Origin: JALORV01 sp963724365
Lineage (GTDB): Bacteria; Pseudomonadota; Gammaproteobacteria; Burkholderiales; Burkholderiaceae_F
Length of the DNA: 64,000 nucleotides
Assembly (NCBI GenBank): GCA_963724365.1
Contig: CAVRUR010000016.1
Coordinates: forward strand, 62,001-126,000
Reading direction: 5' to 3'
Shown: positions 1 through 9,617 of the stretch, in pieces
Position numbering within the stretch: position 1 is the stretch's first letter
How the letters are laid out: each line of letters begins with the position of its first letter
Made by a program: the position numbers and the translations under genes
Notes under the pieces: generated by a model
What the model saw: only the letters and a program-made list of their open reading frames with translations
What the model was told of the DNA's origin: nothing
Databases searched by the model: none

Positions 1-43
1 TCGGCAGCCTGCTCAAGAACCCCGTTCAGTAGGCTGATAGCGA

Positions 44-734
44 CTAGTGTTTGGCGTACTGCTGTGCGCCGAACAGCGTTTCGCGCGACTTGGCGTCGGT
101 GATCGGTTTGCGCCGGTCGGCGAGCACCTTGATGCCACGCTGCACCGCCGGACGCGCATCGACAGCGTCAAACCAGCGCTTCACGTTCGGATACTCCGCC
201 AGATCGACGCCCTGGTTCGCATGCGAGCGGGTCCACGGAAAGATCGCAATGTCGGCGATCGAGTAGCTGCCGGCGAAGTATTCGACCTGGCTCAGCCGGC
301 GGTCCATCACGCCGTACAGCCGCTTCGCTTCGTTGCGTGTAGCGGTTGAACGCGTACTCGATCTTCTCCGGTGCATAGAGGCGGAAGTGGTGCGCCTGAC
401 CGAGCATCGGCCCGACGCCGCCCATCTGGAACATCAACCACTCGAGTGCAACGTACTTGCCGCGCACCTCCGTGGGCAGGAAGCGCCCGGTCTTGCCTGC
501 GAGATAGAGCAGGATCGCTCCCGACTCGAAGAGCGACATTGGCCTGCCGTCGGGCCCCTCGGTGTCGACGATCGCGGGAATCTTGTTGTTCGGGCTGATC
601 TCCAGGAATCCCGGCGTGAACTGGTCGCCGGCGCCGATATCGATGGCATGCACCGTGTAGGGCAGGCCGCACTCCTCCAGCATGATGTGGATCTTGTGGC
701 CGTTCGGCGTCGGCCAGCTGTAAACGTCGATCAT
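44..734 (-). CDS. Glutathione S-transferase, nu-class-like (frameshifted)
   Basis: Cytosolic glutathione transferase of the YfcG/YghU (nu) type. The thioredoxin-like half (about residues 1-88) has the N-terminal WPTPNGHK segment, the cis-Pro region NNKIPAIVD near residue 53 and the glutathione-binding pair FESG at 69-72. The helical half ends with FAGSYSIADIAIFPW, the usual folding motif. The frame changes near position 338 (about residue 132); both sides align to one protein of about 230 residues, the normal family length. It starts with ATG at 734 and stops with TAG at 44. It lies 7 bp downstream of the acyl-CoA dehydrogenase gene and is probably cotranscribed with it. Nu-class members often act as disulfide-bond reductases, but the substrate is unknown here. 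Confidence 0.85.
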
Positions 735-741
735 GGTCGCC

Positions 742-1974
742 TCAGTGTCGCGGGGGCAGGGGAACGTGCTTTCCGATCTCGACCTTGGCGATTGCGTTGC
801 GGTGGACTTCGTCGGGTCCGTCCGCCAGACGCAGCGTCCGCGCCAGCGTGTAGGCGTACGCGACCGGAAAGTCGTCGCACATGCCGCCGCCGCCGTGGGC
901 CTGGATGGACCAGTCGAGCACGGTGCAGGCGACGTTGGGTGCGACGACCTTGATCATCGCGATCTCCGCCTTGGCGGCCTTGTTGCCGACGGTATCCATC
1001 ATCCACGCTGCCTTGAGTGTCAGCAGGCGCGCCTGGTCGATCATGCAGCGCGCCTCGGCAATGCGCTCCTGCCACACCGACTGACGGGACACCGGGCCAC
1101 CGAATGCAACGCGGCTGGTGAGGCGCTTGCACATCAGCTCCAGTGCGCGCTCGGCCAGCCCGAGCGACCGCATGCAGTGATGAATGCGCCCGGGTCCGAG
1201 GCGACCCTGCGCGATCTCGAAGCCGCGTCCTTCGCCCAGCAGGATGTTCGATGCCGGCACGCGAACGTTCTCGAACAGGGTCTCCATGTGTCCGTGCGGT
1301 GCATCGTCGTAACCGAAGACGTTCAGCGGCCGTACGACCGTCATTCCAGCGGCGTCTGCCGGCACCAGGATCATCGACTGCTGCTGGTGCTTCGGGGCCT
1401 CGGGGTCGGTCTTGCCCATGACGATGTAGATCTTGCAGCGCGGATCGCCGGCGCCGGAGGTCCACCACTTGCGCCCATTGATGACGTAGCTGTCGCCGTC
1501 GCGTGTGATCGACGTCTGGATGTTGGTCGCATCCGACGAGGCTACCTCGGGCTCGGTCATCGCGAATGCCGACCGGATCTCGCCTTCGAGCAGCGGTTTG
1601 AGCCAGCGCTCCTTCTGCTCCGGCGAGCCGTAGCGCTCGATCGTTTCCATGTTGCCGGTGTCGGGCGCCGAGCAGTTGAACACCTCGGACGCCCAGGGCA
1701 CGCGGCCCATGATCTCGGCGAGCGGCGCGTACTCCAGGTTGGTCAGGCCGGCGCCATGCGACGAGTCCGGCAGGAACAGGTTCCAGAGCCCGGCCGCGCG
1801 CGCCTTCGGCTTCAGGTCCTCGATCAGCGTGGTTGGCGTCCAGCGGGCGCCGCGACGCGTGTTCTCCTCGACTTCCTCGTGGAAGCGCCGCTCCACCGGG
1901 TACACGTGCTCCTGCATGAACGCATCCACGCGCTCCCGCAGCGCCTGCGTCTTGTTCGAGTAAGCAAATTCCAT
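742..1974 (-). CDS. Acyl-CoA dehydrogenase, ACAD10/11-like
   Basis: FAD-dependent acyl-CoA dehydrogenase of 410 residues, intact. The flavin-binding stretch AFAMTEPEVASSDATN, the DGDSYVINGRKWWTSGA block and the C-terminal GGGGMCDDFPVAYAY and DGPDEVHRNAIAK segments are visible. The N-terminal region (FMQEHVYPVERRF, then TGNMETIERYG) resembles the dehydrogenase half of ACAD10/ACAD11. The start is ATG at 1974, chosen because AGGAGGG lies 8 bases upstream; the frame stays open further up but without a comparable site. An APH-type kinase and a histidine phosphatase are encoded on the same strand 6-8 kb away. In characterised relatives such a kinase phosphorylates a hydroxyacyl-CoA for the dehydrogenase partner. 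The substrate here is inferred only. Confidence 0.9.
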   Translation of the reverse strand: MEFAYSNKTQALRERVDAFMQEHVYPVERRFHEEVEENTRRGARWTPTTLIEDLKPKARAAGLWNLFLPDSSHGAGLTNLEYAPLAEIMGRVPWASEVFNCSAPDTGNMETIERYGSPEQKERWLKPLLEGEIRSAFAMTEPEVASSDATNIQTSITRDGDSYVINGRKWWTSGAGDPRCKIYIVMGKTDPEAPKHQQQSMILVPADAAGMTVVRPLNVFGYDDAPHGHMETLFENVRVPASNILLGEGRGFEIAQGRLGPGRIHHCMRSLGLAERALELMCKRLTSRVAFGGPVSRQSVWQERIAEARCMIDQARLLTLKAAWMMDTVGNKAAKAEIAMIKVVAPNVACTVLDWSIQAHGGGGMCDDFPVAYAYTLARTLRLADGPDEVHRNAIAKVEIGKHVPLPPRH

Positions 1975-2057
1975 GATTCGTCCCTCCTGCGACTCAGAAT
2001 AGCGCAGCGTTGTTGTTCGCGTTGGCCACCGCGGGTAGAGTCGACCCGGGAGGAGCG

Positions 2058-3041
2058 ATGAAGGCAATCCAGTGCGTCGAGTGGGGGACTCCGGAGCGTC
2101 TGGTGCTCGCGGACATCGCGCTGCCCGAGCCGAGGCGCGGGCGAGGTGCGCGTGCGGGTCGAGGCCGCCGGTGTCAATTTTCCGGACGCGCTGATCGTGC
2201 AGAAGAAGTACCAGGTGCAGCCGCCGTTGCCGTTCATTCCCGGCACCGAGGTGGCTGGCACGGTCGATGCGGTCGGCTCGAATGTGAAGCACCTCAAGGT
2301 CGGGGAACGGGTCGGCGCGTTTGTCGGGCTCGGGGGATTCGCCGAGTTCGTCTGTGCACCGGTGGCGATGGTGGCGCCGCTGCCGCCGCGGGGTATCGAC
2401 TCGAGGCCGCCGCCGCCTTCACGCTGACCTATGCCACCTCGCACCACGCGCTGTTCGACCGCGGCCAGCTGAAGGCGGGAGAAACGCTTGCGGTGCTCGG
2501 CGCGGGCGGCGGTGTCGGCATGGCGGCCGTCGAGCTCGGCAAGATCGCCGGTGCGCGCGTCATCGCCGTCGCTTCGACCGAGGACAAGCTCGCAGCGGCG
2601 CGCGCGCATGGCGCCGACGCCACCATCAACTACGGCACCGACGACCTGCGCGAGGCGCTGAAGGCCGCCACCGCGGGCAAGGGCGCCGATGTCATCTACG
2701 ACCCGGTCGGCGGCAGGCACACCGAAGCGGCGTTGCGTAGCCTGGCATGGCGCGGACGGCTGCTGGTCGTCGGTTTCGCCGATGGAACCATTCCACAGAT
2801 CCCGGCCAACCTCCTGCTGATCAAGGGGGCGTCGGCCGTCGGGGTGTTCTGGGGTGAGTTTGCCCGGCGCGAGCCCCAGGCAAATCAGGCGATGCTGACG
2901 GAGCTCTTCGGCTGGCTGGCGCAAGGCAGGCTCAAGCCGCACATTTCGCAGACCTATGCGCTGGCGAACACGCCGCGCGCGCTCGAGGCTCTGCTGGCGC
3001 GACGCGTGGTCGGCAAACTCGTGATCAAGCCCTGGGATTGA
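2058..3041 (+). CDS. NADPH:quinone oxidoreductase, zinc-independent MDR family (frameshifted)
   Basis: Medium-chain dehydrogenase/reductase of the quinone oxidoreductase group, about 327 residues. The GroES-like half shows VEAAGVNFPDALI and PFIPGTEVAGTVDAVG. The Rossmann half has VLGAGGGVGMAAVELGK, then GADVIYDPVGG. No catalytic-zinc cysteine set is apparent, as expected for quinone reductases. Two compensating frame changes, near 2135 and near 2400, put residues of about 27-113 in another frame; read across them the protein is full length. The ATG at 2058 follows GGGAGGAGCG. The gene is divergent from the acyl-CoA dehydrogenase, with an 83-bp shared promoter region, and heads a plus-strand group with the SRPBCC and pirin genes. 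Confidence 0.85.
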   Translation: MKAIQCVEWGTPERLVLADIALPEPRRGRGARAGRGRRCQFSGRADRAEEVPGAAAVAVHSRHRGGWHGRCGRLECEAPQGRGTGRRVCRARGIRRVRLCTGGDGGAAAAAGYRLEAAAAFTLTYATSHHALFDRGQLKAGETLAVLGAGGGVGMAAVELGKIAGARVIAVASTEDKLAAARAHGADATINYGTDDLREALKAATAGKGADVIYDPVGGRHTEAALRSLAWRGRLLVVGFADGTIPQIPANLLLIKGASAVGVFWGEFARREPQANQAMLTELFGWLAQGRLKPHISQTYALANTPRALEALLARRVVGKLVIKPWD

Positions 3042-3061
3042 AGACGTTCATGGAGGCACCG

Positions 3062-3631
3062 ATGGTCCGTATTTTGTTGGCAGCGCTGCTGACGGTCGTG
3101 CCGGCCGCGGTGGCATTCGCAGCCGAGCGTGCGATCGAGAAGTCCGTCGTGGTCGACGCGACGCTCGACCAGGCCTGGGACAGCTGGACGACGCGCGAGG
3201 GCATCGTCAGCTTCTTCGCGCCGGACGCGAAGATCGAGCCGCGCGTCGGCGGCGCATTCCAGATCTACATCGACCCACTGGCCGAGCCCGGGATGAAGGG
3301 CGCCGACGACATGCGCTACATGGCGCTGCAGCCGAAGTCGATGATCTCCTTCGACTGGAATGCGCCTCCGCACCTGCCTGAAGCGCGCAAGCAGCGCACG
3401 TTTGTCACCGTGCGCTTCGAGTCCGTGAGCGACAAACAGACGCGTGTGACCCTGCACCACACCGGCTGGGGCGATGGTGGCGAGTGGGACAAGACCTTTG
3501 CCTACTTCGACCGCGCGTGGGGCAATGTGCTCGCCAACCTGCAGAAGCGCTGGACCCAGGGACCGCAGGACTGGACCGAATGGATGAACCAGCTGAAGAA
3601 GTTTCGCGAACAGGCGGCGCAGAAGAAATAG
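3062..3631 (+). CDS. Secreted SRPBCC (AHSA1/START-like) domain protein
   Basis: A predicted exported protein of 189 residues with one SRPBCC lipid-binding-type domain. ATG at 3062 is preferred because GGAGG sits five bases upstream and translation then opens with a signal peptide (MVRILLAALLTVV, cleavage near AFA-AE). Earlier in-frame TTG (3038) and ATG (3050) codons would spoil the signal sequence. The mature part begins with the typical VVDATLDQAWDSWTT block of the family, followed by GGAFQIYIDP, and it ends in a long C-terminal helix. The family covers hydrophobic-ligand carriers and Aha1-like activators. Export is uncommon among them, and no ligand can be deduced. It follows the quinone oxidoreductase by 20 bp. 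Confidence 0.75.
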   Translation: MVRILLAALLTVVPAAVAFAAERAIEKSVVVDATLDQAWDSWTTREGIVSFFAPDAKIEPRVGGAFQIYIDPLAEPGMKGADDMRYMALQPKSMISFDWNAPPHLPEARKQRTFVTVRFESVSDKQTRVTLHHTGWGDGGEWDKTFAYFDRAWGNVLANLQKRWTQGPQDWTEWMNQLKKFREQAAQKK

Positions 3632-3637
3632 GCCGCG

Positions 3638-4544
3638 GTGGCCTCTGTGGACGAAGAACCCGATCCCGCTGCATCGATAGAAATCGAGATTCCCGCGCGC
3701 CAGCGCGATCTCGGTGGCTTCCATGTCGGCCGAGTCCTGCCGTCCGCGAAACGGCGGATGGTCGGTCCGTTCATCTTCTTCGATCACCTCGGGCCGCTGG
3801 AACTGAAGGCCCCGGTGCCGCGCTCTGCGGACGTACGGCCGCATCCACACATCGGCCTGTCGACGGTCACCTACCTGTTTCATGGAGAGATGACGCACCG
3901 CGACTCGCTGGGAATCGAACAGGTGATCCGGCCGGGAGAAGTGAACTGGATGACGTCGGGCCGGGGCATCAGTCACTCGGAGCGCTTCGACGGCATGCGT
4001 GACCAGGGCGGGCGATTGCACGGACTGCAGGCCTGGGTGGCCTTGCCCGCGGCGCATGAGGAAGACGAGCCGTCGTTCGAACACTACGGCAGCGGGGAAC
4101 TCGAAGACGATCGACGCGCCGGGCATGCGTGCGCGTCTGATCGCCGGGTCGGCGTTTGGCGCGACCAGCAGTGTGCGCACTCATTCGCCGCTGTTCTACG
4201 CGCATCTTGAACTGGAGGCGGGAGCCCGCGTCGAGATGCCCGGCCGGTATTCGGAAAGCGCGGCCTACGTCGTCAGCGGATCGGTCGAAGCCGCGGGACG
4301 TGTGGTCAACGCCAGGACCATGGTCGTGTTCTCCGCTGCCTCGGTGCCCGTGCTGTCAGCGCTCGAGTCGTCCACCCTCATGCTGCTGGGCGGCGAACCG
4401 GTCGGTCCGCGCCATGTCTGGTGGAACTTCGTGTCGTCGCGCAAGGAACGCATCGAGCAGGCCAAGCGCGACTGGGCAGACGGCCGTTTCGTACTGCCTC
4501 CGGGTGACAGCGTCGAACGCATACCCTTGCCTGAGGGCGCGTAA
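3638..4544 (+). CDS. Pirin family protein (frameshifted)
   Basis: Cupin-fold pirin of about 300 residues. The N-terminal cupin shows RPHPHIGLSTVTYLFHGEM (metal ligands His-x-His and a later His) and the family hallmark NWMTSGRGISHSER. The C-terminal cupin is read in another frame after a change near 4105 and carries AAYVVSGSVEAAGR and LLGGEPVGPRHVWWNFVSS, both typical. Some pirins have quercetin 2,3-dioxygenase activity and others are redox sensors; nothing here separates the two. The first start in frame is GTG at 3638 and a second GTG is at 3647; neither has a strong ribosome site. The gene lies 6 bp after the SRPBCC gene, so cotranscription is likely. Confidence 0.88.
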
Positions 4545-4669
4545 AAGTTCGAAGCAGCCTGAAGACCTCCGCTGACCCGACTTGGTCCGTGGCACGGCAC
4601 GCCTTGCCGGCAGAGTGGCAGCTGTCGAACGCATTGCCCGGACTTCGCAGCTCGTGTAGCGTTTCTTGT

Positions 4670-5392
4670 GTGCAGCCAAATCCCGACGCCGCGCGCCGCC
4701 GCGAGCTGATGCGCCAAGCCGCCTGCGTCGCCGGCGCGTGGGTGGCCTCCAGCGCGCTGCCGGTGATCGCGGCCGGCGAGGTGCAGCACCATCCGCGTTC
4801 GCTGCTGACCGACGCACGTGGCAACCCTTGGCTGGCGCGCCAGCTCAAGGCGGGTGAAGCGTTCCTTTTCAACTACCCGTATACGGCGTCGCCGGTGTTC
4901 CTCATCGCGTTCGAGCGCGAGGTAAAGCCGGTCGAGCTGGCCACTGAAGACAAGCAGCGCTACGCGGCGCCGGCCGGCGTAGGTCCGAACAGGTCGATCG
5001 TCGCGTTCTCGGCAATCTGTGCGCACAAGCTGATGTACCCCACGACGACCATCAGCTTCATCGGCCTGCGCAGCGGCGGCCGCGGTGAGCCGGCGCACGT
5101 GATCCACTGCTGCGGCGACAACTCACGCTACGACCCGGTGCAGGGCGCGCGCGTGATCGACGGGCCGGCGCCGCAGCCGCTGGCTGCCGTGCTGCTGGAG
5201 TGGGATGCCCGTAGCGACCAGCTGTACGCGGTGGGCACGCGAGGCGGCGAGATGTTCGACGCGTTCTTTGAAAAGTACAGGGCGAAGCTGGAGCTCGAGA
5301 CCGGCAGCGGCCAGCGCAAGCCATGCGGTACCGCCGTCGTCGTGCAGCCGGCCGCAAGCTACAGCAGGCTGTGGCGCAGCTGCCGGGCCTGA
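4670..5392 (+). CDS. Tat-exported Rieske-like protein with an incomplete second ligand pair
   Basis: About 240 residues from GTG 4670. The N-terminus has RRR at residues 9-11 followed by an uncharged stretch ending near ALPVIAAG, which fits a twin-arginine signal. A Rieske-type fold is suggested by the first ligand pair C117-A-H119 and by the later CC..SRYDP....G-PAPQPL segment that normally carries the second pair. At that site the sequence is C147-C148-G-D-N-S, so the expected histidine is Asp or Asn. A [2Fe-2S] cluster may therefore be absent or differently liganded, unless the base call is wrong. ATG at 4709 is an alternative start but would delete the arginine motif. The redox partner is unknown. 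Confidence 0.6.
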   Translation: MQPNPDAARRRELMRQAACVAGAWVASSALPVIAAGEVQHHPRSLLTDARGNPWLARQLKAGEAFLFNYPYTASPVFLIAFEREVKPVELATEDKQRYAAPAGVGPNRSIVAFSAICAHKLMYPTTTISFIGLRSGGRGEPAHVIHCCGDNSRYDPVQGARVIDGPAPQPLAAVLLEWDARSDQLYAVGTRGGEMFDAFFEKYRAKLELETGSGQRKPCGTAVVVQPAASYSRLWRSCRA

Positions 5393-5455
5393 GTACTGAA
5401 GCGCCTCCTTGCCGCCCGCCACGCAACAGTCGGTGGGATGGAGCGCGAGTCCCGC

Positions 5456-6703
5456 TCAGCGAGGTCGCCCGACCCATGGGCGCCACGGTCGCCACGAGCG
5501 CAATCGCGGCAGCACCCGACAGCACCAGCAGACCGTGATCCCAGGCGGCGGCGGATGTCACCGGCGAGCGTGCCGCGATCCAGTACCCAGCCCACCAGCG
5601 GCTGCAGGATTCCGGCGCCGAGAAAGATGCCGGTGTTGACGACCGAGGTGGCAATGCCGGAGTACTGCGGCGGATTGGCCTCCTTCGCGATGGTCCACGA
5701 CAGCGTGAAGCCCGGGATCAGCAGGCCCATCAGCAGGAACCAGCGCCAGCGTGGCCCACAGCGGCCACTGCACGTGCAGGATCCACGGCAGCCACGACAG
5801 CGTGTAGAGCAGCACGGCCGCGCGCATGACGCCGAGCCGGCTGCGCGAGTCGATCGGAGATCATGCCGATCGCCCATCGACCCGAACGCCACGCCGAGCA
5901 GCATCAGGCTCGAGTGCTGGGCGGCGACGACGCGTGTCATGCCGTGCACCTGCTGCAGGTAGGGCACGGCCCAGAGTCCGGCGAACGCGAGGAAGCTGCC
6001 GCCGACGCCGAGGTTGACGACGAATGGCGGCCACGTGGCGGGATTCGGCGAGCACACGCGCGACTGCGGTCCGCCACGGCACGTGGCCGCCGATCGGCGC
6101 TGCGGGATGTCGCCGGCGCAAGCCCGAGTTCCTCGGGTCGATCGCGCACGCGCAGCCAGGTCGCCACCGCCAGCAGGCCCGACAGGATCGCGAGTGCGAC
6201 GAACACGGCGCGCCAGGAGGTCTGCGTGACGATCCACGCCAGCGGGGCGCCGGCGATGACGGCGCCGAGATTGCCGGCGAACATCGTCACTCCGGCCAGG
6301 GTGGCGAAGCGCTGCGGCGTGAACCAGACCGCCGACAGTTTCAGTACCGAGATGAAGGCCACCGACGATGCCAATACCGACCAGCGTGCGGCCGACGGCG
6401 GCGATTTCCCACGCCGGAGCGAGCGCAAACAGCAGCGAACCGGCCGCTGCGATTGCCGATCCGGTCGCGAGGATCTTGCGCGGGCCCGAGCGTGTCGGCC
6501 AGCACGCCGACCGGAATCTGCAGCACCGTGTAGACATAGAAGTAGGTCGCGGCCAGCGTTCCGAGCACGGTGCTGCTGATGTCGAACGCGCGCGTCAGTT
6601 CGTCGGCGATCGCCGCCGGTGCGGTGCGATGGAAGAACGACAGCACGAAGCTGGCGAGTGCCAGTCCGAAGACGACGCGACGGGCGGCGGCGAGCGAACA
6701 CAT
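5456..6703 (-). CDS. MFS transporter (multiple frameshifts)
   Basis: Twelve-helix major facilitator superfamily permease, about 415 residues when the pieces are joined. From ATG 6703 the first helices (VVFGLALASFVLSFF, then TYFYVYTVLQIPVGVLADTLG, the motif A region) are in one frame. Later segments (SGLLAVATWLRVRDRPEELG, FLAFAGLWAVPYLQQVHGM, FLLMGLLIPGFTLSWTIAKE, a last helix GLLVLSGAAAIALVATVAPM) lie in the other two frames, so at least four indels are present. The 3' end is uncertain; a TGA at 5456-5458 is one candidate. The layout resembles nitrate/anion or sugar-acid permeases, but the substrate cannot be assigned. The 5' end abuts the ClpX-like gene with no stop codon visible between them. 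Confidence 0.7.
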
Positions 6704-6763
6704 GCGGATTCCGGCGCCGGGTGAGGCTGGCGGGCGGGGACGCGGAAGTAGCGCGGTTCGACG

Positions 6764-7744
6764 AACAGCGAGTGTGATCTCCACGCGCTTGACTTCAGGG
6801 TGATCGGGAATGGCATAGAGCACCGGCGTGATCAGTTCCTCGAACAGGCCGCGCAGGCTGCGCGCGCCCGACTTGTACTCGATCGCGAGGTCGGCGATCT
6901 CCTCGAAGGCGCGTGGCGCGACCACGAGCTCGACGCCTTCGGTCTTCAGGATCGCCTGGAACTGCCGGTAGATGCAGTTGCGCGGCTCCGTCATGATGCG
7001 TACCAGCATGTCGCGCGTCAGGTCCTGGAAGCGCGCGACGATCGCGAGCCGGCCGGTGAACTCCGGGATCAGCCCGAACTCGACCAGGTCGGTCGGCTTC
7101 ACGCGCGCGTTCAGGCGCGTCAGGATCTTCTGGTTGTCGTCGGTGGACGTCGCGACGAAGCCATAGCCGTGGCTGTGCGACATGATCTCGTCGAGCCCGA
7201 CGAACGCGCCGCCGCAGATGAAGAGCACGTTGGTCGTGTCGAGGTACTGGCCGCTGCGCAGCCGCACCGGCGCGCCTTCCATGATCTTCAGCAGTGCGTG
7301 CTGCACGCTTTCGCCGGAGGCGCCTCCCCCCGGCGCGGCGGTCGCCGAGCGCAGCTTGTCGATCTCGTCGATGAAGACGATGCCCTGCTGCGTGCGCGCC
7401 AGATCGCCCTCGGCCTTGTCGTGCAGTCGCTCGAGGATCGCCTCGATTTCGTCGTTGACGTAGCGCGACTGCGCCAGCGACGTGGCGTCGGCGGTGACGA
7501 ACGGAACCTTCAGCAAGCGGGCGAGCGACTCGCACACCAGCGTCTTGCCGGTTCCGGTCGGGCCGACCAGCAGCACGTTGCTCTTGGTGATCTCGAGGCC
7601 GTCCGCCTGCGAGCGTGCGATCTTCTTGTAGTGCGCGTAAATGGCGACTGCCAGCATCTTCTTCGCGTCGTCCTGCCCGACGACGTACTGGTCGAGGTGC
7701 CGGACGATCGCGCTCGGCGTCAGGCGGCTGTCGAGCAGGGTCAT
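6764..7744 (-). CDS. ClpX-like AAA+ ATPase without the zinc-binding domain
   Basis: Hexameric AAA+ unfoldase of the ClpX family, starting directly at the ATPase domain. It shows Walker A GPTGTGKT at 61-68, Walker B IVFIDEIDK at 122-130, the arginine-finger region PEFTGRL near 228-234 and sensor 2 GARSLRG at 293-299. The N-terminal C4 zinc domain that binds SspB and substrates in ClpX is missing. The pore-1 loop, GYVG in ClpX, reads RYVN at 94-97, and the ClpP-docking IGF tripeptide region reads GYGF at 194-197. It may therefore not use ClpP in the ordinary way. The ATG at 7744 is clear. The 3' end is not: the frame runs on past 6764 into the transporter, probably through an indel. Confidence 0.8.
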
Positions 7745-7791
7745 GGTCGTGGTCGTCGGGCGTGATCCGTACTGGTATTGATTCGCGAGCT

Positions 7792-8840
7792 TCAGGCGCG
7801 CTCGGCGTAGCGCCAGCCGAGTTCGGCCAGCGCTCGTGCGTTGTGTCCGGCCTGCATCGCGTTGTTCGACGACGCCAGGCCTTCGGTGGCGCGTTTGTAC
7901 ACGCCCTGCAGGATCGCGGCGATGCGGAACAGGTTGTAGGCCAGGTAGAAAGTTCCAGTGTTCGATCGCGCCGCGACCGGTGCGCTCGGCGTAGCGGCGG
8001 ATGTAGTCGGCTTCGGCCGGAATGCCGAGCGCGGCGTGGTCGAGGCCGCCAATGCCGCGAAAGCCGCCGGGCGGAATGTGCCAGGTCATGCAGTGATAGG
8101 AGAAATCGGCGAGCGGATGCCCGAGCGTCGACAGTTCCCAGTCGAGGATCGCGATGATGCGTCGGCTTCGCTCGGATGGAAGATCAGGTTGTCCATGCGG
8201 TAGTCGCCGTGCACGACCGTGGTCTCGTCGCCCGGCGGAATGTGCGCCGGCAGCCAGTCGATCAGCCGGTTCATCGCGTCGACGGGCTCGGTCTCCGAGG
8301 CGCGGTACTGCTTGCTCCAGCGCCCGATCTGCCGCTCGAAGTAGTTGCCGGCCTTGCCGTAGTCCGACAGTCCGGCGCGCTCGATGTCGACGGTGTGCAG
8401 CCGGGCGATCACGCGGTTCATTTCGTCGTAGATCGTCGGCTCGCTCGACGTTGGACAGCCCGGGCAGCGTGTGGTCCCAGAAGATGCGGCCTTCGACGTG
8501 CTGCATCAGGTAGAACGCGCGGCCGATCACGCTCTCGTCGGTCGACCAGCAGCAGCGTCCACGGCACCGGGATGCCCTGTGCGGCGAGCGCGCGCATCAC
8601 GTGGAACTCGCGCTCGATCGCGTGGGCCGAGGGCAGCAGCTTGGCCGCCGGCCCCGGCTTGCTGCGCAGCACGTACTTGGCGGTCGAGGTCGTCAGCAGG
8701 TAGGTCGGATTCGACTGGCCGCCCTGGAACTGCTGCACCTCGAGCGGACCGCGGAACTCGGGCAGGTGGCGCTCGAGGTGGGCTGGCAGGCGTTCCGTGT
8801 CGAAGGCATGTCGTCCGGTCACTGCGCCGAGCTGGCTCAT
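7792..8840 (-). CDS. APH-fold phosphotransferase, ACAD10/11 kinase-like (frameshifted)
   Basis: Aminoglycoside-phosphotransferase-fold kinase of about 350 residues. The N-lobe has FQGGQSNPTYLL and YVLRSKP (ATP-site lysine region). The catalytic loop is VVHGDYRMDNLIFHP and the metal-binding motif AILDWELSTLGHPLADFSY. This exact style of motif is that of the kinase domain fused to the dehydrogenase in ACAD10/ACAD11 and of free bacterial homologues such as LvaA, which phosphorylate hydroxyacyl-CoAs. It is not an antibiotic-resistance type. Four frame changes are needed, near 8540, 8440, 8155 and 7960. ATG 8840 follows GAGGTC. The acyl-CoA dehydrogenase and a histidine phosphatase share strand and neighbourhood. 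Confidence 0.82.
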
Positions 8841-8894
8841 TGATGACCTCGCGCTGCGCGCTGCGGATGAATGCTTCGGAACGGCCGTACGCAT

Positions 8895-9617
8895 TCATGC
8901 GAGTTCTCCGAGGTCGCCGCGCCGCTCGCGCAGCTTCAGGTACTTCTCGAGCAGGTGCTCCATCGTCGACAGCCGGGTGGTCGGTCTGCAGCGTGTCGAT
9001 CGGGCAGAAGTTGACGACGCGCACGACACTGGTCGCGGGCCCAGTGCCGACGTCGATGATATTCAGGCAGCCGGTGTCCTGTGCCAGTCCGCCGAGGAAG
9101 ACGGGCTGGCCGGTCAGGAACCACGACAGCAGTCCGCGGTTGACACCGCCGTGCAGCACCATCAGCGCGGTGTCCCAGTCGTCGGCGGCCAGCAGGCGCT
9201 GCAGGGCCGGCAGCGTGCGATCGAGCAGCGCGCCGATCGTCTCGCCCTGGAGGAAGCGTGACTCGCGCGGCACCGGACCTTCGAAGGCGCCGATGAACGC
9301 GGCGCGCAGTTCGGCGTCCGGAATGCTCGGCAGGTGGCCGGGGCGGATCTCCTGCAGGTCGGTCCAGTGCTCGATCGGAGGCGTCGTACCGGCGGCCTCA
9401 AGGACGTGCTGCGCGGTCTGGCGCGTGCGCACCAGCCCGCTGGTGACTGCGCGATCGATGCGGACGCCGGCAGCCGCAAGTGCGGCGCCCATCGCGCGCG
9501 CCTGTTCGACGCCCGCGGGCGTCAGCGGCACCGCTTCCGGCGGATAGGGGCGACCTTGCGGATCGAAGTAGTCGACCGCACCGTGGCGCATCAGCAGCAG
9601 GCGGCGTCGCTCGTCAT
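8895..9617 (-). CDS. Histidine phosphatase family protein (frameshifted)
   Basis: Phosphoglycerate-mutase-like phosphatase of about 240 residues. The catalytic motif LLLMRHGAVDYF, then VTSGLVRTRQTAQ and the second catalytic histidine in ALMVLHGGVNRGLL, are in place. The ATG in frame with RHG is at 9591, but the preceding codons (ERRRLLL) look like a genuine beta-strand. The ATG at 9617 overlaps the upstream stop (ATGA), so I place the start there with one missing or extra base between. A second frame change near 8970 leads to the natural end LEKYLKLRERRGDLGELA and TGA at 8895. This family often accompanies APH/acyl-CoA dehydrogenase pairs and may reverse or complete the kinase step. That role is inference. 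Confidence 0.82.

Noticed and set aside
733..2061. Plus-strand open frame of 442 codons over the acyl-CoA dehydrogenase
   Set aside because: The opposite strand carries a complete, motif-rich dehydrogenase; this frame is its shadow.
7792..8840. Aminoglycoside resistance kinase
   Set aside because: The motifs match the ACAD10/11-type metabolic kinase subgroup and the context is acyl-CoA metabolism.
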